A DNA stretch of 64,000 nucleotides from UBA6022 sp049295575 (lineage in GTDB: Bacteria; Patescibacteriota; Saccharimonadia; Saccharimonadales; Saccharimonadaceae): positions 62,001 through 126,000 of the forward strand of contig JBAQQX010000002.1 in the NCBI GenBank assembly GCA_049295575.1, written 5' to 3'. Below, piece after piece: positions 54,435 through 63,298 of the stretch (position 1 is its first letter; every line of letters begins with the position of its first letter). The position numbers were made by a program, and so were the translations under genes. The notes under the pieces are model-generated. The model was not told where the DNA came from. It made no database searches and saw only the letters and a program-made list of their open reading frames with translations.

Positions 54435-55628
54435 ATGCCTGAAGTTAAACCAAGCGACATACAAACATTTGCAAGCATAAAAGTAGTTGGCGTCGGCGGT
54501 GCCGGCGGCTCTGCTGTTAACCGCATGAAGGACGCCGGTCTTGCCGGTGTGCAGTTCATTGCAATGAACACTGATGCGCAAGCACTACATAATTCAAAAG
54601 CCGACGTGAAGATCCACCTTGGACACTCGACCACTAATGGTCTTGGCGCTGGTGCTGATCCGCTGACTGGTGAAGCGGCTGCGCAAGAGTCACGCGACGA
54701 AATTCGCGACGCTATTACTGGCGCTGACATGATCTTCGTGACAATCGGTGCCGGTGGCGGTACTGGTAGCGGTGCTGGACATGTGGTCGCTGAAATTGCA
54801 CGCGACCTTGGTATCTTGGTTGTTGGTGTAGCAACAAAGCCATTTAGCTTCGAGGGCGAAAAGCGTCGTCAGAACGCGGAATGGGCAATTAACAGTCTTG
54901 GTCGTCAAGTTGATACACTTATTACTATTCCAAACGATCGTCTCCTTCAGACGATTGATCGTCGCACTCCATTGCTCGAGACATTCAAGATTGCTGACGA
55001 TGTGCTTCGACAGGGCGTTCAGGGAATTTCCGAGCTCATCACAGAGCATGGTTTGATTAACCTCGACTTTGCTGACGTTAAGGCGATTATGAGTAACGCC
55101 GGCTCGGCACTTATGGGCATTGGTCGCGCAAGTGGTGATGATCGTGCCGCTCAAGCTGCACAGCAAGCAATTGAATCACCACTTATTGAAGTGTCAATTG
55201 ATGGTGCAAAGGGTGTCCTATTCAATGTGACCGGTGGCTACGACATGAGCATGAGCGAGATCCAAGAAGCTGCTGAAATCATCACAAGCGCCGTCTCTCC
55301 AGATGCCAATATTATCTTCGGTGCAACACTTAAGCCGGATCTTGAAGATGAGTTGATTATTACGGTTATCGCAACCGGTTTTGATAGCGCGTATTTCCAT
55401 GAGCAGGCAACGACACTAGAGGGCACTACTGCTCCTCGCCAAGAAGAAGTGAAAGATGAGACAGTTGCGGCTATTAATCTCGACCTTGATCATACTGACG
55501 CTGCTGCAGCTTTTGCTGCAGAAGATACGGCTCACGATATCTGGAACACGCCTGCCGAGGAAGAAGATGAGTCTGATACTCCCGCCTTCCTTCGCCGCCG
55601 CAAGAAGAATAAAAGCATCGACGAATAG
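54435..55628 (+). CDS. ftsZ: Cell division protein FtsZ
   Basis: 397 aa. Tubulin signature GAGGGTGSGAG, T7 loop NLDFADVK, and a C-terminal conserved peptide TPAFLRRRKK that binds FtsA. An acidic linker (about residues 320-380) is rich in Asp, Ala and Thr. GTGCTATACT upstream of a GGGGAGAG site gives a normal leadered mRNA, unlike ftsA. Followed after 8 bases by the cysteine-less NrdR. Confidence 0.97.
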   Translation: MPEVKPSDIQTFASIKVVGVGGAGGSAVNRMKDAGLAGVQFIAMNTDAQALHNSKADVKIHLGHSTTNGLGAGADPLTGEAAAQESRDEIRDAITGADMIFVTIGAGGGTGSGAGHVVAEIARDLGILVVGVATKPFSFEGEKRRQNAEWAINSLGRQVDTLITIPNDRLLQTIDRRTPLLETFKIADDVLRQGVQGISELITEHGLINLDFADVKAIMSNAGSALMGIGRASGDDRAAQAAQQAIESPLIEVSIDGAKGVLFNVTGGYDMSMSEIQEAAEIITSAVSPDANIIFGATLKPDLEDELIITVIATGFDSAYFHEQATTLEGTTAPRQEEVKDETVAAINLDLDHTDAAAAFAAEDTAHDIWNTPAEEEDESDTPAFLRRRKKNKSIDE

Positions 55629-55636
55629 AGGTACAT

Positions 55637-56086
55637 ATGGCTCAGCAGTATAAAATTGGCGATACTCGAGTGATTGAATCTCGTGAAGTGGGTGACGGCA
55701 TTACGATTCGCCGCCGCCGAGAAACGCTCGATGGCAAACATCGGTTTACGACATATGAGCGTATCGAGAAGCCAAACCTAGCGGTTATCAAAAAAGATGG
55801 TTCACGCGAGCTGTTCGATCGTGAGAAGTTAGCGACTGCGATCAAGCGTTCTGTAGGTAAATTCTTTTCCTCGGAAGTTGAAGTTGAAGAGATTATTGAT
55901 AACGTCGAAAATGCACTTTATGAGCTTGGCGAAAGTGAGATCTTTTCACGTCTAATTGGCGACAAAGTTCTCGATGAACTGGCGGTTCGCAACGAAGTGG
56001 CCTATGTTAGGTTTGCAAGTGTCTACCATGAGTTTAAGACACTCGACGAATTCGAAGCCATCTTGGCACAGCGACGTAAAAACTAG
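55637..56086 (+). CDS. nrdR: NrdR homologue lacking all zinc-ribbon cysteines
   Basis: 149 aa. The alignment to NrdR is otherwise close: DTRVIESREVGDGITIRRRRE, HRFTTYERIEKP, an ATP-cone with KKDGSRELFDREKL, and AYVRFASVYHEFKTLDEF. But the four cysteines (MxCPxC and RRRRECxxC) are Q3, K6, T30 and G33, so the DNA-binding domain cannot bind zinc. It may have evolved a zinc-free fold or lost DNA binding and act only through the ATP-cone. It lies between ftsZ and a thioredoxin-like gene, all in one strand. Confidence 0.88.
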   Translation: MAQQYKIGDTRVIESREVGDGITIRRRRETLDGKHRFTTYERIEKPNLAVIKKDGSRELFDREKLATAIKRSVGKFFSSEVEVEEIIDNVENALYELGESEIFSRLIGDKVLDELAVRNEVAYVRFASVYHEFKTLDEFEAILAQRRKN

Positions 56087-56099
56087 TAAGGAGTAGGGC

Positions 56100-56360
56100 A
56101 TGAAGGCTATCATCATCTATAAAAATGAAAGTGATCATGCAAGAGAAGTGCTTGACTACCTGCGCGATTTTGAACGACAGACCGGTCACGTACTAGAAAC
56201 GCTCGATCCTGATACGAAGGACGGCGGTAGCTTTTGTCGTACCTATGATATTGTTGAGTATCCAAGCGTCGTTGCGATGAGTGATGATGGTATGCTGCAG
56301 AATCTATGGCGCGGACGTCCGTTGCCAACAATTAGCGAAGTGAGCTACTATGTTCAATAA
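56100..56360 (+). CDS. Thioredoxin-like small protein
   Basis: 86 aa. The start MKAIIIYKNESDHAREVLDYL and VEYPSVVAM resemble a thioredoxin/glutaredoxin fold with a cis-Pro (YPS), but there is only one cysteine (C46) and no CxxC. The gene overlaps the VKOR gene by 11 bases, which suggests a redox partner or a scaffold in the same pathway. AAGGAGTAGG precedes the ATG. Confidence 0.7.
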   Translation: MKAIIIYKNESDHAREVLDYLRDFERQTGHVLETLDPDTKDGGSFCRTYDIVEYPSVVAMSDDGMLQNLWRGRPLPTISEVSYYVQ

Positions 56361-56973
56361 GTTTTTCAAAAAGGATGTTTTGCTGGAGCGTTCAAACCGT
56401 TGGGTGTTCGGTTTGATGCTTGGATTCGGTATCATAGGTCTCATTGCGAGTTTTGTACTAGCAGTTGAGGAGTTTCATCTTCTAAAGAATCCAGATGCAG
56501 TATTGTCCTGTTCGATTAATCTTGTATTGAACTGTGCGGGCGTAATGAAGACATGGCAGGCGACCGTATTTGGCTTCCCGAATATGTTTATTGGGCTAAT
56601 GGCATTTCCAATAGTGGTATGTGTGGCGCTACTTGGCTTGAGTCGTGCGGTGCTTCCTCGCTGGTTTTATGTCGGTGCTAATATTGGCTATTTTCTTGGT
56701 TTCGTATTCGCATATTGGCTATTCTTTAACAGCGTATACGCTATTGAGATCTTATGCCCATGGTGCTTGATCGTGACGTTTACGATGACGATGCTACTAG
56801 CAACAATGACTCACTATAATCTACGTGAGAATAACTTTGGTTTATCTAAGGAGATGAATAAGAAAGTACAGGCATTTATTAATGGTGGATATCATAAGCT
56901 GATCGTGGCTAGCTGGGTAGTTGCAATGACCGCGTTGGTGTTTATAAAGTTTGGCGAAAGCCTATTTCTCTAA
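56350..56973 (+). CDS. Vitamin K epoxide reductase family protein
   Basis: 207 aa with four or five helices. Two redox pairs are present: C54/C62 in LSCSINLVLNCAG and C136/C139 in LCPWC. Bacterial VKOR reoxidises DsbA-type thiol oxidases using quinone and so makes disulfides in secreted proteins, here probably pilins and the Cys-rich surface protein. No DsbA is in the window. Overlap with the thioredoxin-like gene indicates coupling. Confidence 0.92.
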   Translation: MFNKFFKKDVLLERSNRWVFGLMLGFGIIGLIASFVLAVEEFHLLKNPDAVLSCSINLVLNCAGVMKTWQATVFGFPNMFIGLMAFPIVVCVALLGLSRAVLPRWFYVGANIGYFLGFVFAYWLFFNSVYAIEILCPWCLIVTFTMTMLLATMTHYNLRENNFGLSKEMNKKVQAFINGGYHKLIVASWVVAMTALVFIKFGESLFL

Positions 56974-56988
56974 AGGAGGTGTCCTCTG

Positions 56989-57390
56989 ATGAATTTAATT
57001 TTAGTATTTATCGTTACCGCTATCATATTTGCTCTTATCGACGCAGCCTGGCTGAAGTCTACGAGCCGCTTCTATAAGAGTGAGCTAGGCGGGTTACTAT
57101 TAAAAGTTCCGAACTTTCCTGCCGCGGTATTGTTCTATCTAATCTATGTAGTGGGTATGATTGTCTTTGCTGTTCATCCGGCGCTCGAGCAACAGAATTG
57201 GGGTGTGGCGCTAGGGTATGGAGCGACGCTCGGGTTTATTGCGTATGCTACCTATGACCTAACAAATTTAGCCACCTTGAAAAACTGGTCACGTACTGTT
57301 GTTGTTATCGATATGGCGTGGGGTACGGTTGTCACGGCGGCTGCATCGACCGTCGCCTATTTTGTACTTTCGGCCTGGCTTGGGCTGTAG
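56989..57390 (+). CDS. DUF2177-like membrane protein
   Basis: 133 aa, four helices. IDAAWLKSTSRFYKSELG and YATYDLTNLATLKNW are DUF2177 features. Function unknown. AAAGGAGGTG precedes the ATG, the best Shine-Dalgarno sequence in this region. The next gene begins one base after its stop codon. Confidence 0.85.
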   Translation: MNLILVFIVTAIIFALIDAAWLKSTSRFYKSELGGLLLKVPNFPAAVLFYLIYVVGMIVFAVHPALEQQNWGVALGYGATLGFIAYATYDLTNLATLKNWSRTVVVIDMAWGTVVTAAASTVAYFVLSAWLGL

Positions 57391-57391
57391 T

Positions 57392-58159
57392 ATGGAGCTG
57401 ATCGCTCTTGCTCTGGCTGTTCTTGTCTATGTAACTGTTATCTTTGGTATCGCCTGGAAGATTGGACGCCTCGATATTATTGATGTCGCTTGGGGCGGTG
57501 CATTTATCGTCATCGCTCTTGGTAGCTTTATGTTTGGTAGTCGGGGCATACTCCAGATGATTACTACTGGTCTTGTTTGTGTATGGGGTGCTCGATTGGC
57601 GTATTACATCTTTCGGCGTATCAAAGTATCGACAAAGGAAGATCCTCGATATACTCAGATGCGTTCAAAATGGAAAGGTAGTCAGGTGGTGAATGCGTAT
57701 TTACGTGTCTTTTTAGTGCAGGGTATGTTGGCGGCTATTATATCAGCCTCAGTAGTGACGATTAACCTGTCAGAGTCCTCTGGCTTGACCTCGTGGGTCT
57801 ATATTGGCGTAGGAGTATGGCTGGTGGGATTCTTATTTGAGGCAATCGGTGATGCGCAGTTAAGGCGCCACTTGGCCAATCCAACGAAAAAAGGTATGCT
57901 CATGACGTCTGGACTCTGGCGGTACACGCGTCATCCAAATTATTTTGGCGAAGCGACTCTGTGGTGGGGGATTTGGCTCATATCTCTTGTGGTGCCGCTT
58001 GGTTGGGTGACTATAGTTGGTCCAATTACTATTACATATTTACTACTCTTCGTTTCAGGCGTGCCGCTTACTGAAAAACGATTTGCTGGCCGCCCTGGCT
58101 GGGCTGACTATCGGAAGCGAACGAGTAAGTTTCTTCCCTTACCGCCCAAAAGAGTGTAA
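57392..58159 (+). CDS. DUF1295-family membrane protein
   Basis: About 255 aa, six or seven helices. RYTRHPNYFGEATLWWG and GWADYRKRTSKFLP are the DUF1295/steroid 5-alpha-reductase-like C-terminal motif, which binds NADPH in related enzymes; substrate unknown. ATG 57392 is used because it overlaps the end of the DUF2177 gene (TAGTATGG) and begins the membrane segment; longer frames lie inside that gene. Confidence 0.85.
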   Translation: MELIALALAVLVYVTVIFGIAWKIGRLDIIDVAWGGAFIVIALGSFMFGSRGILQMITTGLVCVWGARLAYYIFRRIKVSTKEDPRYTQMRSKWKGSQVVNAYLRVFLVQGMLAAIISASVVTINLSESSGLTSWVYIGVGVWLVGFLFEAIGDAQLRRHLANPTKKGMLMTSGLWRYTRHPNYFGEATLWWGIWLISLVVPLGWVTIVGPITITYLLLFVSGVPLTEKRFAGRPGWADYRKRTSKFLPLPPKRV

Positions 58160-58164
58160 AATAG

Positions 58165-58386
58165 CCAGTAGAAGCATTCTACGTAGTAGATGAGCGGTTA
58201 TCAGCCGCGAAGTTTTGGGAAGAAAGGCTCTGGCCTAGTAGAACTCAACGCGTACGCTGCGTTAAAGCGAATAACTAAGCGCTAAGAAGAATCTCTTTTT
58301 AGAAACTGGATGGTACCGTCCGCAATTCGCGGATTCCAGTGACTAAATAGGGATTTTTTGTTTTTAACGAAAAGGAGATAAGCAGG
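58165..58386 (+). promoter_or_regulatory. T-box-like leader of ileS with Ile specifier hairpin
   Basis: A hairpin GCGG-TTATCAG-CCGC (58194-58208) presents ATC, the codon of tRNA-Ile(GAT), at 58200-58202. Further on, GGATGGTACCGTCC (about 58318-58331) resembles a T-box core with TGGT, fitting a discriminator A, flanked by ACTGGA/TCCAGT and TCCGC/GCGGA stems. A TTTTTTG-TTTTT run follows. Also ATCTCTTTTT (58291-58300) can pair with the Shine-Dalgarno region AAAAGGAGAT (58370-58379) with one G:U, so control may be translational, as in actinobacterial ileS. Folding by eye. Confidence 0.65.
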
Positions 58387-61251
58387 ATGAAATTTAAAGC
58401 TAATACCCGACGCCGTGCGCTAGAGTATGAAAAAGACATTGTCGCGCAGTGGAAGAAGAATAAGACATTTGAAAAATCAATCGAACAGCGTTCGAAAGAT
58501 AATTCGTATGTATTTTATGATGGCCCTCCGTTTATTTCTGGCGTTCCGCATCATGGAACGCTCCTAAGTTCTATCGTAAAAGATGTTGTGCCTCGTTACC
58601 AAACAATGAAAGGCAAGCGAGTAGAACGCGTCTGGGGCTGGGACTGTCATGGGCTACCAGCTGAGCGCTATACGGAGAAGAAGCTCGGCATTAACTCGCG
58701 CGAAGAAGTGCTTGATTATGGTATTGAAAAGTACATTATCGCCTGCCGCGAAAACATGGTGCAGACGAGTAGTCTTTGGGAGGACACAGTTGATCGTATC
58801 GGTCGCTGGGTAGACTTCAAGGGTGCCTACAAGACTATGGATAAAGAATATATGGAAAGTGTCTGGTGGGCATTTAAGAACCTATACGAAAAAGGTAAGA
58901 TTTACGAAGGTGAAAAGGTACTTATGTACTGTACGCTTGATGCCACGCCTCTTTCAAAAGCCGAGGTGACGATGGATGCCGGTGCCTATCAAGATGTAAC
59001 TGACCCGTCTGTCTATACGAAGTTTAAGTTGGTCGGCGAAGACGTTAGTGTGCTTGCTTGGACGACAACACCGTGGACACTACCGGCGAACACGGCCGTA
59101 GCTGTGAACAGCGATATCGACTACATTGAGGTTAAACTGGAAGGCGAACACCTTATCTTGGCGAAGGAGCTTGCCGCAAAGGTACTGACCGATGCTAAGC
59201 ATCAGCCGTTGAATTACGAAGTGGTCCGCGCTCTTAAGGGTAAGGAGCTGGTAGGCAAGTCGTACGAGCCATTATTTGGTGTTGACCGTGGCGAGAATGC
59301 CCATAAAATCTGGCACGCTGAGTATGTCAGCGTTGAAGATGGTTCTGGTATCGTTCATATCGCACCGGCATACGGCGAAGAAGACTTTGAAATGGCGAAG
59401 CGTGAAAAGATTCCTGTAGTCCATGTTATTGACGAGAATGGCCACTATACAGAAACCGAGTGGAAAGGCGAGAACGTCTGGGAGAGTAATAAGACAATTG
59501 CGAAGGTGCTTCTTGAGCGCGGTATTGTATGGAAGATTGACTACATACGCCATAGCTATCCTCATTGTCATCGTTGTGGCACTCGCTTGATGTATCGAGC
59601 GCATCCAAGCTGGTTTATGGATATCGATCAGCAACGAGAGACAATGCTTGAGAAGAACGGCAACGTTAACTGGTTCCCGTCACACGTAAAGAATGGCCGA
59701 TTTGCGAAAACTATTGAGCAAGCACCAGATTGGAATTTGTCACGTGATCGTTTCTGGGCAACAGCGATGCCTGTCTGGAAGGGTACGGATGCAGACGGCA
59801 AGACTCACGTCAAAGTTGTTGGCAGCTATGCTGAGTTAAAAGAGCTTAGCGGTGTCGAACTAGACGACTATCACCGCCCATGGGTTGATGACATCGTGTT
59901 TGAGATTGATGGTGTTTCTTACGAACGTATCGATAAGGTAATGGATAGCTGGTTTGAAGCTGGTAGCATGCCATTTGCTCAGTTCCACTATCCATTCGAG
60001 AATAAGCAAAAATTTGAGCAAAACTTCCCAGGTGATTTCATCGTTGAATACATCGGTCAAGTTCGAGCTTGGTTTTATTATATGCATTCAATGAGCGTGG
60101 CGCTGTTTGGTGAAAATTCATTTAAGAATGTGATCGTGACGGGTAACGTCGCAGGTAATGATGGTCGGAAGATGAGTAAGAGCTACGGCAACTATACTGA
60201 TCCGAACGTACTCATGGATGAGTACTCGGCAGATAGTCTTCGCTTCTTGCTCTTGCAGAGCCCGCTTCTCAATGGTGAAGATTTTGCGTTGCAAGATAAA
60301 GAGGTCGGCGATGTTGCCCGAAAACTCAGTATGATATGGAATATGTACGACTTCTTCACAATGTATGCTGAAGTTGATGGCTGGGAGTTTAATGGTGATC
60401 TGTCAGATCCAACCGATAGCCTCGAGAACTCGCTTGACCAGTGGATCGTCAGCCGTGTTCATCAGCTAACCGTTGAAGTTGAAAAGCATATGGACTCATA
60501 CGATATTCCAAATGCAGTGAAGCCAATTTTGCCATTCATTGAAGATGCGAGCAACTGGTATGTTCGTCGCAGCCGACGTCGCTTCTGGAAGTCTGGCGAT
60601 GATGCGGACAAGAACAACGCGTATCGCACACTTCATTATGTGCTCGTGCAATTAAGTTATGTACTGGCACCGTTTACGCCGTTTCTCGCCGAGGAGCTAT
60701 ATCAGAAGTTAACTGGCGGTGAAAGTGTCCATCTGCTCGACTGGCCAGTTACGGGTCATGTAAATGAGCTTGTTGTCCAGGATATGGAAACGGTACGGGA
60801 CTATGTTAATGCTGGCTTGAGTATTCGTGCTAAGGAGCGAATGAAAGTGCGTCAACCTCTTGCTAGTGTGACAGTACCTCAGAGTGGTGAGTTTGTTGAC
60901 TTTGAAGATATTCTTACCGAAGAGTTGAATGTGAGGACGGTTATCGTAAAGCCAGGTTCCGACGTTGCGCTTGATCTTGTTATTACACCCGATCTCAAGC
61001 GAGAAGGCTTAATGCGAGAGGTGATTCGTCATGTTCAAAACGCCCGCAAGAATGCTGGCCTGAACGTCGATGATCACATTAGCCTGAGTCTGTCGACTGA
61101 GAGTGATGAGCTACTAAAAGCGATACACGAACATGGAGTAGTGATTGCTGCGGAAACCCTCGCCGATACGGTGACGACAGCGTCGTATAGCTATGAAGCA
61201 GTTGTCAAAGTCGAAGGTGCAGAGATGACGGTCTCGTTGCAAAAAGTTTAG
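58387..61251 (+). CDS. ileS: Isoleucyl-tRNA synthetase, eukaryal-like type
   Basis: 954 aa. Class I motifs: the HIGH position is HHGT in GVPHHGTLLSS, KMSKS is GRKMSKSYGN. The zinc-like CxxC at CHRC, VWGWDCHGLPAE and QAPDWNLSRDRFWATAMPVW are closer to IleRS2 and eukaryal enzymes (the mupirocin-insensitive type) than to E. coli IleRS1; the C-terminal zinc finger of IleRS1 is not seen. The editing CP1 domain is about residues 180-380. Start after AAAAGGAGATAAGC. Controlled by the T-box-like leader; followed by a terminator. Confidence 0.95.
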   Translation: MKFKANTRRRALEYEKDIVAQWKKNKTFEKSIEQRSKDNSYVFYDGPPFISGVPHHGTLLSSIVKDVVPRYQTMKGKRVERVWGWDCHGLPAERYTEKKLGINSREEVLDYGIEKYIIACRENMVQTSSLWEDTVDRIGRWVDFKGAYKTMDKEYMESVWWAFKNLYEKGKIYEGEKVLMYCTLDATPLSKAEVTMDAGAYQDVTDPSVYTKFKLVGEDVSVLAWTTTPWTLPANTAVAVNSDIDYIEVKLEGEHLILAKELAAKVLTDAKHQPLNYEVVRALKGKELVGKSYEPLFGVDRGENAHKIWHAEYVSVEDGSGIVHIAPAYGEEDFEMAKREKIPVVHVIDENGHYTETEWKGENVWESNKTIAKVLLERGIVWKIDYIRHSYPHCHRCGTRLMYRAHPSWFMDIDQQRETMLEKNGNVNWFPSHVKNGRFAKTIEQAPDWNLSRDRFWATAMPVWKGTDADGKTHVKVVGSYAELKELSGVELDDYHRPWVDDIVFEIDGVSYERIDKVMDSWFEAGSMPFAQFHYPFENKQKFEQNFPGDFIVEYIGQVRAWFYYMHSMSVALFGENSFKNVIVTGNVAGNDGRKMSKSYGNYTDPNVLMDEYSADSLRFLLLQSPLLNGEDFALQDKEVGDVARKLSMIWNMYDFFTMYAEVDGWEFNGDLSDPTDSLENSLDQWIVSRVHQLTVEVEKHMDSYDIPNAVKPILPFIEDASNWYVRRSRRRFWKSGDDADKNNAYRTLHYVLVQLSYVLAPFTPFLAEELYQKLTGGESVHLLDWPVTGHVNELVVQDMETVRDYVNAGLSIRAKERMKVRQPLASVTVPQSGEFVDFEDILTEELNVRTVIVKPGSDVALDLVITPDLKREGLMREVIRHVQNARKNAGLNVDDHISLSLSTESDELLKAIHEHGVVIAAETLADTVTTASYSYEAVVKVEGAEMTVSLQKV

Positions 61252-61261
61252 GACTGAGAAT

Positions 61262-61295
61262 GAAAATACCCGCCGTAGTAGGCGGGTATTTTCAT
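61262..61295 (+). terminator. Terminator after ileS
   Basis: GAAAATACCCGCC, loop GTAGTA, GGCGGGTATTTTC. Confidence 0.9.
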
Positions 61296-61441
61296 AAGCT
61301 GATTTGTGTTTTAATGTTTTATCTCAATTTCCCGGTGTAGTGTAGGCCAGGGAATTTATCTAGCATATCGTAGAGATTGACATAAGCATAGTTTTATGCT
61401 AATCTAATAACAACTTAATAACTAAAATAAACAAAAAAAGT

Positions 61442-61645
61442 ATGTCATTATTCCATCACATTTCACTTCCAAAAATTGATCCACTCGGTGGCGGACTCGC
61501 TGAAGAAATTATTGCTGAGCAGCAGAGTGAAGATGTTATTACACTTGACGAGAGTGTAAACGAAGGACAGCTGTCGTCATTTTGGAACAGTGTTGAAGAG
61601 GACATTGCACAGGATCCGGAGTGGTTTCACTTCAGTGAAGACTAA
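61442..61645 (+). CDS. Small acidic hypothetical protein
   Basis: 67 aa, rich in Glu, Ser and Asp (LAEEIIAEQQSEDVITLDES, given in part; ends WFHFSED). No known family and no membrane segment. The A-rich AACAAAAAAAGT before the ATG has no Shine-Dalgarno sequence. It is followed after 30 bp by the metallopeptidase gene, which has its own -10. Moderately supported by length, composition and clean boundaries. Confidence 0.5.
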   Translation: MSLFHHISLPKIDPLGGGLAEEIIAEQQSEDVITLDESVNEGQLSSFWNSVEEDIAQDPEWFHFSED

Positions 61646-61675
61646 GTACTATATTTTGTATAGTATAATATTAAT

Positions 61676-62059
61676 ATGCAGATAATATCCGACCAGCAGT
61701 TTGATGAACTAATTACTCGTGCAATGGATGAGCTACCGCAGCGTTATATCCGCGGACTTGATAACGTGGCGATTACGTATGCCGACGCTCCGACGGCAGA
61801 ACAAAAAGAGAAGATGCATCTAGACAATAACCATCTCCTTCTTGGTCTGTACGAAGGTATTCCAATGACAAAACGCGGCGCAGGCTATACGTTTGTCTTG
61901 CCTGATAAGATTACGTTATTTAAATATCCGATAGCAGCTGTGTCTCATGACGAAGCAAGCCTGTTCGAACAGGTAAAACGAACGCTTTGGCATGAGATCG
62001 CCCACTTTTACGGACTTAGCCATGCAGATATGGATAGGCTCCAAAATAAACCAGCGTAG
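61676..62059 (+). CDS. Zincin-like metallopeptidase (PF06262-type)
   Basis: 127 aa. LWHEIAHFYGLSHADM gives HExxHxxGxxH-like zinc ligands of the minimal zincin family; MTKRGAGYTFVLPDKITLFK is its conserved N-terminal beta region. Cytoplasmic, substrate unknown. TATAAT (61664-61669) lies 6 nt before the ATG, a leaderless start. Stands between the small acidic gene and galU. Confidence 0.85.
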   Translation: MQIISDQQFDELITRAMDELPQRYIRGLDNVAITYADAPTAEQKEKMHLDNNHLLLGLYEGIPMTKRGAGYTFVLPDKITLFKYPIAAVSHDEASLFEQVKRTLWHEIAHFYGLSHADMDRLQNKPA

Positions 62060-62111
62060 GGATAGGTCCTAGCGATTCGCTCTGGTACGTTAAATCCGCT
62101 ACACTAGACAC

Positions 62112-62930
62112 ATGATTACAAAAGCTATTATTCCTGCGGCTGGCTGGGGGACTCGTCGGTTGCCAATTACAAAAGCAATTGAAAAGAGCATGCTGCCGAT
62201 CGGTAACCGTCCCTTAATTGACTATGTCGTGCAAGACTGTATCGCCGCGGGAATCACTGATATTTATTTTGTTGTTAGTCAGGGTAGTACGCAGCTGCAG
62301 ACTTTCTACGGTGAGAATAGTGCCCTAAATGAGTATCTTCGGAGCAACGGCAAGGAATCACTGCTGCCGAGTGTTGCTCCGCTGCAAAACGTAACATTCC
62401 ACTATATTACTCAGCCGCCTGATGGCCGATATGGAACAGCGATACCAGTAGCGTTGGTTATTCCATATCTCGATGAAGATGAGTCTGTTGTTGTACTGAT
62501 GGGCGATGATTTTATCTATAATCGCGACGGCAGTAGTGAGGTGGCTCGACTTTTGGCTACTGTAGAGAACGGGCGTAGCGCAATGCTCGGTGTGAATGTG
62601 CCGCGCGAAGAGGTGACTCGGTACGGAGTAATCGAACTTGATGCGGACAGTAAGTTTGTTCAGATAGTTGAGAAACCGACACCCGAGAAGGCACCGAGCA
62701 CGTTAATAAATGTTAGTAAGTATGTGCTCGGCAGCGATGTGCTGCACGAGATAGCTGTTTATGCAAGCCAAGATGTGCAAGGTGAGTACTATATTACTGA
62801 GCCAATCAATAGATTTGTAGGTAATGGTGGATCCGTGCGGGTAGTCGAGGCGCAGGGTGTATATCTCGACGGTGGAAGTGTGGAAGGTTGGCTGCGAGCA
62901 AACCAGGTTGTCCTGGCTGATATTGCGTAA
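62112..62930 (+). CDS. galU: UTP-glucose-1-phosphate uridylyltransferase
   Basis: 272 aa. PAAGWGTRRLPITKAIEKSM (sugar-nucleotide binding, usual GxGTRxLP), PIGNRPLIDYVV, VLMGDDFIY and EKP motifs identify GalU. It makes UDP-glucose for glycans, perhaps for the glycosyltransferases at both ends of the window. TACACT (62100-62105) lies 6 nt before the ATG. Confidence 0.93.
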   Translation: MITKAIIPAAGWGTRRLPITKAIEKSMLPIGNRPLIDYVVQDCIAAGITDIYFVVSQGSTQLQTFYGENSALNEYLRSNGKESLLPSVAPLQNVTFHYITQPPDGRYGTAIPVALVIPYLDEDESVVVLMGDDFIYNRDGSSEVARLLATVENGRSAMLGVNVPREEVTRYGVIELDADSKFVQIVEKPTPEKAPSTLINVSKYVLGSDVLHEIAVYASQDVQGEYYITEPINRFVGNGGSVRVVEAQGVYLDGGSVEGWLRANQVVLADIA

Positions 62931-62984
62931 GCTCAGCTAATCTGTTACACTGTGTAAGATTGATTAATAACAAAAGGAATCATA

Positions 62985-63293
62985 ATGTCAAAAGCAGTCG
63001 TTAAGATCGGTGGAAAACAATTCGTTGTTACCGAAAAAGAGACCCTCCTGGTGGACCTCCTCCCGGAAGGCACAAAAGAGCTCACGCTTGATGCACTGTT
63101 GGTGATTGATGGCGATACAACGACTGTCGGAACACCAACTGTAAAAGGTGTGAAGGTAGTTGCAAAGGTTGTAGAAGACCTCGTAAAGGGCGACAAGATT
63201 CGCGTGATCCGCTATAAATCTAAAAAGCGTGTTCACAAAGAGAACGGTCACCGCCAAAAATACTCAAAGGTTGAAATTACTTCAATCAAGTAA
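62985..63293 (+). CDS. rplU: 50S ribosomal protein L21
   Basis: 102 aa, bL21: VKIGGKQFVVTEKETLLVD and KSKKRVHKENGHRQKYSKVEI. The usual partner rpmA (L27) does not follow; a terminator does. AAAAGGAATC precedes the ATG, and TACACT at about 62945-62950 gives a short leader. Confidence 0.95.
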   Translation: MSKAVVKIGGKQFVVTEKETLLVDLLPEGTKELTLDALLVIDGDTTTVGTPTVKGVKVVAKVVEDLVKGDKIRVIRYKSKKRVHKENGHRQKYSKVEITSIK

Positions 63294-63298
63294 GTTAC

